Shown here one piece after another: positions 1 through 9,823 of a DNA stretch of 64,000 bases (the first letter of the stretch is position 1; every line of letters starts with the position of its first letter). Origin of the DNA: Psychrosphaera algicola (lineage in GTDB: Bacteria > Pseudomonadota > Gammaproteobacteria > Enterobacterales > Alteromonadaceae); assembly GCF_028401425.1 (NCBI RefSeq), contig NZ_JAQOMS010000002.1:2976001-3040000 (forward strand), read 5' to 3'. A program made the translations under genes and the position numbers. The notes beneath the pieces are model-generated. The model saw nothing but the letters and a program-made list of their open reading frames with translations. It did not search any database and was not told the origin of the DNA.

Positions 1-1
1 T

Positions 2-555
2 GAAGAAAAAGACGTTGCGTCGATTATGTATCACACCAATATTGACGGTTTAAGAGTTATTCCGGCTGGTTTACCGCATCATTTGTCAAACGAGCTTTTG
101 TCGAGCGACAAAATGATGAAGTTAATCGAGGAATTTGCCACACGTTATCCAGACCGTATTGTTGTATTTGACGCACCACCTTTGTTAGGTGTGAACGAAA
201 CCGCCATTATGGCAGAGCAATGTGGCCAAGGCGTGGTTGTAGTTGAAGAGCACAAGTCTAAACTGGCGGATGTCAAAAAAGCGGTTGATTTATTACCTGC
301 GGAAATGGCCGTTGGTTTTGTCATTAATAAAGTAACCAGTAGCTCGGAAGATCAGGGATATGGTTATTATTATGGCGCGTCTGAAGAGGACGAAGAAAAA
401 GACGCTAAAGACGACGGAAAAAATAAAGGTAAAGACAAAGCTGCTAAAAAATCTAAGTCCGATGATAAAGCAAAAACAGACGACAAGAAAAACCTGAAGA
501 CAAGGTAATAGCAGAAAAGGCTGAACCTGACTTAGCCAAAACCGACAAAAAGTAG
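2..555 (+). CDS. XrtA-associated tyrosine autokinase (CpsD/CapB family), C-terminal part
   Basis: This is the C-terminal end of a BY-kinase of the type that regulates exopolysaccharide polymerisation in XrtA/PEP-CTERM loci. The reading frame is open to the window start, so the N-terminus and Walker A motif lie outside. Visible are the Walker B-like segment (VVFDAPPLL, around base 165), the VVVVEEHKS region, GFVINK and a YGYYYG tyrosine cluster expected to be the autophosphorylation tail. A long Lys/Asp-rich tail follows, unusual for the family. The uninterrupted frame stops at 508, but removing one A from the run near 489 continues the same Lys/Glu/Asp-rich composition to a stop at 555, six bases before the next gene. 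A frameshift is therefore likely. Identification rests on family resemblance and on the adjacent TIGR03016-like gene. Confidence 0.75.
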
Positions 556-560
556 ATCTG

Positions 561-2176
561 ATGTTTATGGCCAATATCTTTAAAAAGCAATATGTATACC
601 GCGTAATAGGGGTATCAATAGCGACTTTTTTAATGTTGGCCATGCGGCAGAAATTGATTTCAAACCCGCTGTTGAAATTAATTATATCCATGTCTTAGAT
701 ACAGAAATCAGTCAGTTTAATTTTTCTAATCATGATGTTCTAACGGCAAGTCCGTCGTTTACCCTAGCTGGCCGAAGTCCAAATTGGCAGGGAAGTGTCA
801 CGGCGGACCATACTCAAATTAAGCAAATAGACGACGGCTTTGACGATGCCTCGTATTCCAACTTTGCGATTAATAACTTGCTCAATATGTATAAAGGGCG
901 AGTCAATCTTACCGTTAATGCCTCTCGAAAAAACACCAATATTGATAGTTCGTTTGGTACTGTGTCTGATCCTATTTTTGGGCAGTCTGAATATGTTGAT
1001 GTTGATTCTGTAAACTCAAGATTAACGCTAAGTACGTCTAGCAAATCTGTATGGCAGAATTCGTTGTCATTAGGGGTGAGCAAAACCATATTTGACGAAT
1101 CGCAAATTACCGATACGACAGCGACCACCTCTAATATTGTTAATGGTACAACAAAAACCGCCAGTGCTTCGCTTGGCTATGGTCAAAGGGCAAATCAGGT
1201 TCGCGGCGCGTTGCAGGCAAGTATGTCTCGCACTGACAGAGAAAACCGCGGTGAGCAGGACAGTATTTCGATGTATGCCAATATTGGGGTGCCTATTTGG
1301 CGAACCATTGATCTGGTACTTACGGGGTCAAAATTCAAAAATCTTATTGAAAACTCAGTATTAGACGATGAAGATCTTGAGTCTGAAAGTTACGGGGCTG
1401 GTCTCGCTTGGCGCTTTGGGCAACGTTCAAACATAGAGATTACTAGAAACAAAGAAACCCGCGGCTAGGATGATGAATATACGGGTTATAAACTTGAGTT
1501 TTATCCAAGTGCGCGGACAAGTTTAAGCTATGAAAAGAGCCAACGGTTTTATGGTGAATCCCATGCATTTAGGTTGCAGCATCAGGCGAAACGCTGGGGC
1601 ATGAATATTAACTATGACGAAACGTTAGGTAGCCAAACCCGATTTAATCGAATTGAAGTGTCCCTAGGGGATTTTTTATGTCCCGAAGATGCCGCAACAC
1701 AAGATGATTGTCAGCCGCTCGCAGAGTTACCGGACGCTATTGATGATGGGGAATTTGTTGCTGAGTTTTTCCAACCTGAATTTTCACTTGATGAGTTAGT
1801 AACATTAAGTAAAACCGGTACGGCTTCTGTCAATTATCGAATGAAAAAGGCAAATATCAGCTTTACATATAACCGTGGTGAAACCGAGTACTTAGAAACA
1901 AATGCGGTGCGTGAAACGTCTTCACGGACATTTAATTACGACCACACCATGTCGAGACGAAACAGTTTTGCCATCTCGTTGTCTGACTCAGATTCAACAG
2001 AGCAGGGCACTGGCGTGAGTCGTGAAGGTTATAAAGTTGATGTTAGTTTTAAACGTAAATTGACACGAAAAGCACTTGGTACAATTGCATTCAAACGTAT
2101 TAGTAATACCACGTCTACAGGGCAACAAGACCGAAGAGATACTCGTGTCGAATTAACCTATCGCTACGCTTTTTAG
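561..2176 (+). CDS. XrtA/PEP-CTERM-associated outer-membrane beta-barrel protein (TIGR03016-like), disrupted
   Basis: This looks like the outer-membrane partner usually found beside the XrtA tyrosine kinase, probably acting in exopolysaccharide export. It starts six bases after the kinase stop, with a hydrophobic signal segment (VIGVSIATFLMLA). The mature part alternates polar and hydrophobic residues in beta-strand style and ends RYAF, the terminal aromatic typical of barrel proteins. There are two breaks. One base is missing near 641, just after the signal peptide. An in-frame TAG lies at 1466-1468, after which the same frame runs on for over 200 codons of the same character. A Cys pair sits in an acidic insert near 1678-1720. 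The full product would be about 540 residues. The family call is by context and architecture, not by a decisive motif. Confidence 0.6.
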
Positions 2177-2239
2177 CCTATTGTCATTTTGGCATCTTCA
2201 ACGACAGCAATTACACCGAACAACAGTTAAGATGGAAGA

Positions 2240-2273
2240 AACAATGCAGAGGTACAGCTCTGCATTGTTTTTT
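2240..2273 (+). terminator. Rho-independent terminator after the XrtA-associated genes
   Basis: Perfect 12-bp arms AACAATGCAGAG and CTCTGCATTGTT enclose a 6-base loop and are followed by a short T-run. It lies 64 bases after the barrel gene stop. Confidence 0.8.
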
Positions 2274-2289
2274 AGCCAATACCAATACA

Positions 2290-3069
2290 CTACAACGATA
2301 ATACTTTTACACTGCCGCCGCTGGTACGCAATTTCAGTGTTGGCCCACCACCATTGATTTCACCGCGGATAGAACGTTTTTTAACACTTCCTGTTACCGC
2401 GAAATCGGTTTTTACACGCCCGCCACTTGTTGAAGCGTCAAGGTCAACTTTTACATCTTCAATTAAATACGCAGTAATTGAGCCGCCCGATGTATCGAGT
2501 TTGGCATCGTCTTTTAATTGCTCAGCAAAAGTCACTCTAATGCTGCCGCCAGACGTATGGGCATTTAGTGAACCGTATACGTCTTCCGTTCTAATTGAAC
2601 CGCCTGCGGTGTCGAGTCTTACATCTCCTTTAATGGTTCCAACATTAATAGAACCACCCGACGTATGTGCGATGACGTTACCGTTAAGATCGGAAATTTC
2701 AATTGAGCCACCAGAGGTGTCGACTTCGATATCAAACTCTTTTGGAATTGTAATGGTCAGCTCGACTTTCAGATCGCGATTCCATGAGCGTCCTTCTAAT
2801 TCACCTCTGACTTTAAGGCTATTGCCCTTGAGGTCAGAATTAATGCTGAAATCGTCGCTATCTCTTCCTGTTATCCTAGCTTCGACCAACGCTGTAGCTG
2901 CGTTGTGGGTCTGAATTTTGATCGAACCAGACTCTATTTTGACATTAAGTTTACCGCCAGCGGCAACGTTGAACTCTTGTTCATAGTCAGCAGCCATTGC
3001 GGAGAAAGCAACTAAAAGCGTTAGTAGCGTGAATGCCATGAGTTGTGACGTAATCTTGTGTATGTTCAT
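2290..3069 (-). CDS. DUF4097 family beta-strand repeat protein, secreted
   Basis: About 259 residues with a clear Sec signal peptide (MNIHKITSQLMAFTLLTLL...SAMA). The rest is a right-handed beta-solenoid-like repeat in which the core SGGSI recurs about every 20 residues (DTSGGSIEI, HTSGGSINV, DTAGGSIRT, HTSGGSIRV, DTSGGSITA). This matches DUF4097/adhesin-type head repeats; no enzymatic residues are evident. Periplasmic or surface location is inferred from the signal peptide. The start was placed at 3069 because the signal peptide begins there. Upstream codons in the same frame run through a heptanucleotide repeat and look non-coding. A second protein with related repeats lies at the far end of the window. 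Confidence 0.8.
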   Translation of the reverse strand: MNIHKITSQLMAFTLLTLLVAFSAMAADYEQEFNVAAGGKLNVKIESGSIKIQTHNAATALVEARITGRDSDDFSINSDLKGNSLKVRGELEGRSWNRDLKVELTITIPKEFDIEVDTSGGSIEISDLNGNVIAHTSGGSINVGTIKGDVRLDTAGGSIRTEDVYGSLNAHTSGGSIRVTFAEQLKDDAKLDTSGGSITAYLIEDVKVDLDASTSGGRVKTDFAVTGSVKKRSIRGEINGGGPTLKLRTSGGSVKVLSL

Positions 3070-3173
3070 TATGCGAACCCTATATTTTATTTGATTACTG
3101 ACTTTGTCGCAGTAAATCACAAAAGGGTTTAAAAAAGATAAAAATAAATATTTAGGTAGGAATTTATCGTCAT

Positions 3174-3212
3174 GAAAGCAGAAAGCAGAAAGCAGAAAGC
3201 AGAAAGCAGAAA
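3174..3212. repeat. Heptanucleotide tandem repeat (GAAAGCA x5 plus partial)
   Basis: Five perfect copies of GAAAGCA and four extra bases, about 105 bp upstream of the DUF4097 gene start. A 7-bp unit could change promoter spacing by slippage. No function is demonstrated. Confidence 0.9.
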
Positions 3213-3321
3213 ATAAGAAGTTGGTGACGTTTATGGTCACCAACTTGTTATTTTTAGGCTGTAATTAAATTACGTGCTGTTCACTAAAAGTGAAACTGCG
3301 TAGAGTCGAGAGAGTTAGAGA

Positions 3322-5807
3322 TTAAAACTGACCTCTAACTCCCACTGTAAATCCTCTGCTTGGTAACAAGGTTTCGTTTTTAAGAAACGATGTATGTACT
3401 CGGGCTTCAGAGTTCAGCAAGTTGTTGCCTTTCACAAAGGCCGTTAAGTCGAGTTGGTTAAAGCTAACGTGATGGCTCACAACAAAGTCCAACATTGAAT
3501 AGCCATCGGTTGGCGTTTCGCTGTCTGTTACTTCACTTTGCTTCATTGTTTCCATATAGCTCATTTCGATGCTAGTGGCATCAAGCTCATAGTTAAGTCT
3601 AAACCCAACACGTGATGGTGGAATACGAGGAAGTGCGTCACCATTGGATAGTTCACCAATTATTGAATCAAACTGGGTTGTTAGTTTAAAGTCTGGATTT
3701 AAACGCCAAGTAAACTGGCCTTCTATGCCCATGAATTTCACATCTTCTGGAGAATATAAGTAAACAGGTAAACCTGATCCTTCATGTTCTTCATGATCGT
3801 CTTCATCCACTTCTTCTTCGCCGTGGCTGTGTTCGAATTCGTATTCCCAGTTTTGGTTTTGCTGGTAATAGTAATTGTCGATTTGGTTGTAAAAGGCATT
3901 AAATACAAAACCAAAATCACCGCTGAATTTTCGTAGACTCAATTCAAGATTGTTGGCGGTTTCGAGTTTGACATCGTCACTTTGTATATCGCCATGGTTA
4001 AGCAACTCTACGTGATACTCGTCGCCCTCTTGCTCGATGTCGTATAACGCACCTATTTCAAAGGTTTTGGTGCCGATATGTGGACCAAACGCGACTAATT
4101 CACCTGCTGACGGTGCACGTTCTGAACGGCTATAGGATAATCCAAGGTTATAACCTTTTGCGAAATCCCACACGATGCCAGCGGATAAGCTTACAGGTGT
4201 CATTGAAAGGTCTAGTGCTTCATGACCATGTGCTTCATGATCATGCTCATCTTCTTCTTCATCATGCTCAATCTCTGACAATTCATCGACAGTTAAGGTC
4301 GTTGACTCGATTCGAGCGCCAAGTTGGACAAGAATATTGTCAAAGTGTTTTTCGGCTAACATGCCTAATCCAATTGACTGGGTGGTTGAAGGCGGGGTGA
4401 ATGCTTCGTCGCCAATTGCTTCAAAATCGTTTTGTTTGTATTCGAGACTTATTGCTCCGTGCCAGCCAGCAATCTCGGCCAGTAAAAAGTCTGATTTAAG
4501 CTGAGTTGTGTCACTGTTGAAAGTGGTGCCAACTTGACCGTCTTCTATTTCTGCGTGTTGGTAGTTAGTAAGCGCAAACTTTGTGTTTATCGCTGAGATA
4601 AGTTGGTTATCAAAAGATAACTCACTGATCATTTGGAAACGTTTTTGCTCCATGTCACCTACTACACCGGCTTCATGCTCGTCATGTTCTTCCTCTGATT
4701 CTTCTTCAGAATGTTCAGCGTGGCATGGAATGCCGTACGTTTTTGTGAGTTCACCATAAGAAACGCCAACAAAACCATTATCTAAAAGGTAACTAGTACC
4801 AAAGGTATAACCCGATGACTCACTTGCGCTATTCTCTAATGTGCCGTCAAAATCATCGTGTTCGTCATGATCTTCTTCGTCATGGTCATCATGATCGTCT
4901 TCGTCGTGCTCGTCGTGCTCATCTTCGACGGTAGGATTGGCGGGTACTTTTAAGTCGTCACTGTCACGCCAGAAGGCGTCAAGGTGAAAAGCAAACTGTT
5001 CGTATGTTGTATTGGCGTCAAAGGCAAATTCGGTCTCATTGGAAGCAGAATTAACACTGGTTTGGAAATTGAGTGAATCTTCTGCTTCGGTTGGAATGCG
5101 ATTATCGACAATATTAATAACGCCGCCAATTGCACCGCTACCATAGAATAAGGTGGCTGGGCCACGCAGAATTTCTATTTGTTTTACCGTTGATGTTTCA
5201 GTTGAAACGACATGGTCGGGACCAACACGAGACGCGTCGCCAACATCTAACCCATTTTGAGATATCATCACCCGTGGTCCATCTAAACCTCGAATGATTG
5301 GACTGCTGCTGACCGGACCGTAATAAGTTGAATGAACCCCCACTTCCGCTTTAAGGGTTTCGCCTAATGTTGCGCTGTGTTTGTTTTTAAATCACTGTCG
5401 CTCAATACTGTTATTGGTGTTGCCGACTCTAAGGTAGAGCCATGCAATGGTGTTGCATAAACATCGATGTGTTCAATAATGGCAGGTGTTAGTACGATAG
5501 TTTGGTCAAGGAATATCGATGATAACGTCTTGTCTGTTTGATCTTCTAGTTTAAACGAAAGGTGGTTGTAGCCTCTGGCACTAATATGGATTTCATCGAC
5601 ATGGTCAATGGATTCAGAAACAGAAAACTGGCCTTGTTTATCGCTATAAATGGTTAAGTTACTGCCATGAAATTCGATTTTTACATTGGCAATTGGGTTT
5701 CCCGATTGATCAACGATTTTGCCTGAAATGTCGTGTGCCGAATAGGCAGGGGCGATTAAAATGGCTGCGATAGACGCAACAAAAAACTTGTTCATAATAT
5801 TATCCAA
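3322..5807 (-). CDS. ZnuD-like TonB-dependent receptor with His/Asp-rich loops
   Basis: Outer-membrane TonB-dependent receptor, probably for zinc or another divalent metal. From the N-terminus: signal peptide (FFVASIAAILIAPAYSAH), a carboxypeptidase-regulatory-like beta domain (GKIVDQSGNPIANVKI), the plug (RGPATLFYGSGAIGGVINIVD near base 5110) and a beta barrel ending in GVRGQF with a C-terminal Phe. Four predicted loops are extremely rich in His, Asp and Glu (about 4850-4925, 4665-4715, 4230-4275, 3780-3835), a trait of metal receptors such as ZnuD. One base is missing near 5370 between regulatory domain and plug, splitting the frame. The preceding gene on this strand is a small Cys/His protein, and a Zur-like palindrome sits at the operon head. 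Zinc is inferred, not shown. Confidence 0.85.
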
Positions 5808-5824
5808 TAAAAACGTTTAAAAAT

Positions 5825-6130
5825 TTAAGACTGTTGTAAATCGATAGGATAATTAACTGGAGGTGCACGAATAGCGGTCGCACGGTAAACGAGTTTGGCG
5901 AATACGGTCGGAACTTTGGTTGTTGACTTAACCGCGAAAAATTCAACCGGTGGGGCCGTTGTGATGTTTTGAAATGTAAAGTCTTCTAGCTGGCCTGAGT
6001 TGTGACAATACGTACACTCGACAACATTTGTTTCGGCGCTTTGGTGCTCCATGTGTTGCTGCAAACTGAAAATCTGCAACGCGACCATTAGCACAAAACT
6101 TAATGTTAGCTTAATAGAGAGACGGGTCAT
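5825..6130 (-). CDS. Small DUF2946-like protein with CxxC and His, metal-linked
   Basis: A 101-residue protein with an N-terminal membrane or signal segment (LTLSFVLMVALQIFSL), then HMEH and a CTYCHN motif spaced like the Cys/His-rich small proteins often found next to metal TonB receptors (DUF2946-like). The rest is Pro/Val-rich without a known motif. It lies 17 bp upstream of the TonB receptor on the same strand, so they probably share a transcript. A Zur-like palindrome lies about 32 bp before its start. The metal role is inferred from residues and context; the family assignment is tentative. Confidence 0.55.
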   Translation of the reverse strand: MTRLSIKLTLSFVLMVALQIFSLQQHMEHQSAETNVVECTYCHNSGQLEDFTFQNITTAPPVEFFAVKSTTKVPTVFAKLVYRATAIRAPPVNYPIDLQQS

Positions 6131-6161
6131 TTATTACATTCATAAAATTGATACCATGCGA

Positions 6162-6176
6162 TGATATATTGTATCA
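6162..6176. promoter_or_regulatory. Putative Zur-like operator
   Basis: TGATATATTGTATCA carries TGATA/TATCA half-sites and matches the gammaproteobacterial Zur core TGTTATAATATAACA at 11 of 15 positions by eye. It sits 32 bp upstream of the small Cys/His protein and the TonB receptor operon. Confidence 0.45.
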
Positions 6177-6337
6177 AGTGTAAAATGCAACCTTGTTCTT
6201 TGTTTCTGTCATCGAAATACGTCAGTACGCACGTATTTGAGGTTAAACTGTTTTTTATCGCGGTTTAAGTTGATGCAATTGCAGAGATTGACGACCGTAG
6301 AACATAAAGATGGGTGAAATATAAACGTCCAAAATAG

Positions 6338-6362
6338 GAGTGCCAACGCTAGGTTGGCACTC
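6338..6362 (-). terminator. Terminator hairpin after the small membrane protein gene
   Basis: Perfect 10-bp arms GAGTGCCAAC and GTTGGCACTC with a 5-base loop, downstream of the gene ending at 6389. The T-run is weak on the minus strand. Confidence 0.5.
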
Positions 6363-6388
6363 AGTTGGATGTCATTAATAAGTTCATA

Positions 6389-6537
6389 TTAGGCTTCATG
6401 CCCGTTTTTCTCGTCTGGTTTTGAATGGACGACTTTAGAAATAAAGTACCAAGCGTAAAAGCCCATTAAAAATACAGTCAGACCTAAAATGCTGAAGCTC
6501 AAATATAATACTGGGTCACTAAAAAATCTCTAAACAT
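6389..6537 (-). CDS. Small single-pass membrane protein (DUF3149-like), frameshifted
   Basis: A product of about 49 residues preceded by a strong Shine-Dalgarno site (AGGAGAT before ATG at 6537). It begins MFRDFF, then SDPVLYLSF, a hydrophobic helix (SILGLTVFLMGFYAWYFI) and a short charged tail ending NGHEA. As written, one T is missing from the run near 6517 and the frame stops after 12 codons; restoring it gives the full protein. Length and layout resemble the short DUF3149-type membrane proteins, but I cannot fix the family. A possible FNR site lies about 110 bp upstream. Confidence 0.55.
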
Positions 6538-6647
6538 GATTTATCTCCTAACTTTTGTTGATGGAGTGAGTTTAGATCTCTTTTAAATTGGCATTATGAT
6601 CTGAGATCAAGTTTGCTATTGCAGTGTGCTCTGAATGCAGTTGAAAC

Positions 6648-6661
6648 TTGATTTGGATCAT
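6648..6661. promoter_or_regulatory. Possible FNR-type site
   Basis: TTGATTTGGATCAT matches TTGAT-N4-ATCAA except for the last base. It is about 110 bp upstream of the small membrane protein gene and beyond the end of the gene stopping at 6756. Chance occurrence is possible. Confidence 0.35.
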
Positions 6662-6755
6662 AAAAAGGCGGTTGGAACGATTAAAGTGGCCGTTAATAAA
6701 ATCGAAATTTCACCAATCGAAGTTGCATGTTTGTGCAAAAGTCATGTAGTTGTGC

Positions 6756-7179
6756 TTAGAGTTGCTTTAAATAGTTTTGGTAGTTAAGCCAGTTGTCGGC
6801 AGTCTTTGTTTGTAATTTTAGTGTGTTGCAGGTGTCAATTAAAATGGCTTGTTGTTGTTTTTCGAGTTCTAACTCGGCACTCAAGAGTGCCTATAGCGAA
6901 TGGTTTTGTAATGACTAAGTGCTGATTGATTGGCTTTATACATTTTCCGCAGTTCGCGAAGGGGCGGGTATATGACCGGTCACACTCAATGACCTTGTTG
7001 TGTAATGCCGCGATGTTGTCTCTTGACAAGGACAGCGAGTTTTCAGTTAAGTAAATGCACAACAAGGCCAAGTTAACGTTGGCCCCGTAGTTGTCTTGCC
7101 AACTCAACATTGTAGCTTGGACATTAGGTTGTTGATAATGTGCTAGGCTAAACTGCCAAAATTGGTCTTGGGCTATCAT
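6756..7179 (-). CDS. TIGR02444 family protein, frameshifted
   Basis: An uncharacterised cytoplasmic protein family of about 140 residues. The family N-terminus is plain: DQFWQFSLAHYQQPNVQ followed by LSWQDNYGANVNLALLCIYL. After residue 65 the frame breaks. The family core PPLRELRKMYKANQSAL is read in a second frame (about 6960-6900), and the C-terminal ALLSAELELEKQQQ...NYLKQL in a third, ending at 6756. Two one-base errors are needed (near 6975 and 6905). Its ATG overlaps the TGA of yheS as ATGA, so the two are translationally coupled. Function is unknown. Confidence 0.7.
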
Positions 7180-9101
7180 ACATTTTCAATATCAAATTTA
7201 GCTTTGATATCTTCCATTTGCTCTTCACATTCGAACCATTGCATTTCAACGTCGTCGAGTTCAGATTTCAATTCGCCTTGCTTGAGCAATAATTGGTTTA
7301 GCTCGCCTTTACGCTTATCGGAATATAAGTCACTGTCAGACATTGCTTGTTCGATTTCTACTAGTTGCTGTTCTAACTTGCTTTGTTTAACTGCAAGTTT
7401 GTCGGCAATTTTTTGATTGGCGATATTTCTTTGCGCATCTCTGCTTCAAGACGCTTGATTTCTTTTTTAGCCGCGGCCGTGTTTTCTTTTGGTTCTTCGT
7501 CTGAAAGTTGGTTTTCGATACTTTCCAGCTTTTGCTGGTCGAGCAACCACTTATGGTAATCTTCAAGATCACTGAGGAAGGGTGACACTGTGCCGTTGTC
7601 GACTAAATATAAATCGTCACAGGTCGCTTTAAGCAAGTGTCTGTCATGGGCAATTAGGATCATTGCGCCTTCAAATTCCTGCAGTGCCATTGTTAAGGCG
7701 TGACGCATTTCAATGTCGAGGTGGTTAGTTGGTTCATCCATGAGTAATAGGTTCGGGCGCTGGAAAACCATTAAGGCCAATACGAGGCGGGCTTTTTCAC
7801 CCCCGGAAAACTGGTCAATTGGGTCAAGTGCTTGGTCGCCGTTAAAGCCAAATCCACCTAAATAGTTTCTGGCTTCTTGTTCGGTTAATCCATCTTGCAA
7901 CTGAATAAGGTGCTGAATCGGTGAATTACCTAACTGCAAGGTGTCTAGTTGATGCTGTGCAAAATAGCCAATTTTTAAATGTTTACTGTGCTCAAACTCG
8001 CCGCCTAACGGCGCTAAGCTTCGAGATAGGGTTTTGATCAAGGTCGACTTACCCGCGCCATTACGACCCAATAATCCAATTCGGCTGCCTTAGCACTAAG
8101 TTAAGTTTAATATCGGTTAGTATGGTTTTAGTTTCGTAACCAGCACTGACTTTATCCATTTTTATAATTGGATTAGGCAAATTGGTTGGCTGTTTAAACT
8201 CAAAATTAAATTGTGAATCGACATGAGCAGGGGCAATTAATTCCATGCGTTCAAGCATTTTAACCCGGCTTTGGGCTTGTTTGGCTTTTGACGCTTTAGC
8301 TTTAAAACGGTCGATAAAAGACTGAATGTGTTGAATTTCGGTTTGTTGCTTTTGAAAAACAGCTTGCTGTTGGGCGAGCTTTTCCATGCGTTGGCGTTCG
8401 AAATTAGAATAGTTACCTGAGTAGAAGTTAAGCTTTTGGGCTTCCACATGTAAAATGCCCTGGCAGATATTGTCAATAAAGTCTCTGTCATGGGAAATAA
8501 GTAACATTGTACCTTGGTAACGAGTGAGCCATTTCTCTAACCAAATAACCGCGTCCAAGTCTAAATGGTTAGTTGGTTCGTCGAGTAATAGTAGGTCACT
8601 GTTGATCATTAGAGCTTGCGCTAAGTTAAGTCGCATGCGCCAACCACCGGAGAAACTCATTACAGACTGTTGCTGCGCTTCGGTATCAAATCCAAGACCA
8701 TTTAATAATTCACCGGCTCGTGAACGAATTGTATAAGCGTGAATTAAATCCATTTCGTGGTGAATGTGGGCAATTTTAGCGCCGTCGTCTTCTTGCTCGG
8801 CTTGTTCAAGTTGTTGTTGTAACTCTCGATATTTAACATCGCCGTCAATAACGTATTCTAAAGCAGACTTGGCTAGGGCAGGCGTTTCTTGTTTTACCCA
8901 TGCCAGCGTCCAGCTATTTGGCATACTAACTTCGCCGTCGTCGCCACCAAGTTCACCTCTGATGAGGTTAAATAATGTGGATTTGCCCGAGCCATTCGCA
9001 CCAACGATACCTATTTTGTGCCCGGGATAAATAATCGCGTCGGCTTTATCGAAAAGTACTTTGTTTCCGAGTTGCAGGTAAAGTTGTGAAATGTTCAACA
9101 T
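7176..9101 (-). CDS. yheS: ABC-F ATPase YheS, frameshifted
   Basis: A duplicated ABC ATPase without membrane domains (ABC-F), ribosome-associated in this family. Domain 1 has Walker A GANGSGKST, signature FSGGWRMRL and Walker B LLLLDEPTNHLD. A linker with KAKQAQSR follows. Domain 2 has GRNGAGKST, FSGGEKARL and LLLMDEPTNHLD. A coiled-coil C-terminal extension ends in ...KFDIENV. Frames break near 8090, just before the second Walker A, and near 7424, before the coiled coil. Both flanks read cleanly when one base is corrected, giving about 640 residues, normal for YheS. The stop overlaps the start of the TIGR02444 gene. yheV is divergent. Confidence 0.9.
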
Positions 9102-9214
9102 AGTAAAATAGTACTCCTAACCAATAGGCTGTGAATACTACCGTTAAGCTATATCCAAAGGAACCAAATTTTGTTTAAATGTGCCGCAATTGGTTATATC
9201 CAGAGAGAAATTTG

Positions 9215-9423
9215 ATGGCTAAGCAGAAAAAACGTTTTATCGCCGGTGCAACGTGTCCTGAATGTAAAAAATGGATACTATGATGTTGTTTAAAGAAAAC
9301 AGTGTTGAGAAGGTTGAATGCCAAAGTTGTGGACACACGATGACGCAGCCAGAGGGGGCTGTACAAGGTGCCACTAGGCAGTTTGAACAAGTCATTGGGG
9401 TGTTTACCCTAGGAGAAGATTGA
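9215..9423 (+). CDS. yheV: YheV family putative zinc-ribbon protein, frameshifted
   Basis: A small protein of about 69 residues with two Cys pairs: CPEC at residues 14-17 and CQSC further on, forming a probable zinc ribbon (DUF2387). It starts MAKQKKRFIAGATCPEC as in YheV. One base is missing in the A-run near 9270, so the first frame ends after WIL; the corrected frame continues MDTMMLFKENSVEKVECQSC and ends at 9423. In related bacteria yheV sits beside yheS and slyX, as here. The biochemical role is unknown. Confidence 0.75.
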
Positions 9424-9510
9424 TTTGTGATTTAATGGCGTTAGAGCCTTGTTACTTAGGCTCTAGTACCAAATAAACGAGCCGTATCAGCGGTATAAAC
9501 TGTGTTGGCC

Positions 9511-9753
9511 TTAATAATGTGGCGGTGGTGTTTCATCCGCTTCGCTGCCGACAACAGAGGTTTTGGTTTCTTTAAATTTTTCCGCAAGCATTTGCAACTG
9601 TCGTTTCATTAAGCGATTGTCTAAATTAAGGCTAGTGATTTCGCTATTGAGTTGATCCAATGTGTCGTCTTGAAACGCCACTTTGTTTTCTAAGTCGTCT
9701 ATTCGTTTTATTAATAATGCTATATCGGCGTTATTCACGGTTTGATTTCCCAT
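9511..9753 (-). CDS. slyX: SlyX family coiled-coil protein
   Basis: 80 residues and intact. It is almost entirely a heptad coiled coil (LIKRIDDLENKVAFQ...LNSEITSLNLDNRLMKRQLQML) followed by a short tail ending in DETPPPHY, the characteristic SlyX C-terminus. Function is poorly known. It lies 70 bp downstream of the WD40 lipoprotein gene on the same strand and close to fkpA, a grouping common in gammaproteobacteria. Confidence 0.9.
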   Translation of the reverse strand: MGNQTVNNADIALLIKRIDDLENKVAFQDDTLDQLNSEITSLNLDNRLMKRQLQMLAEKFKETKTSVVGSEADETPPPHY

Positions 9754-9823
9754 ACTTCGCTTAACCCAGCGGAACTTTCAGAAACAATTTGCTGGTCTTG
9801 GTTTATAAAGGCGGCACTATACA

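Noticed and set aside
6648..6661. Confident FNR regulation of the small membrane protein
   Set aside because: A single near-match about 110 bp away is weak; kept only as a possible site.
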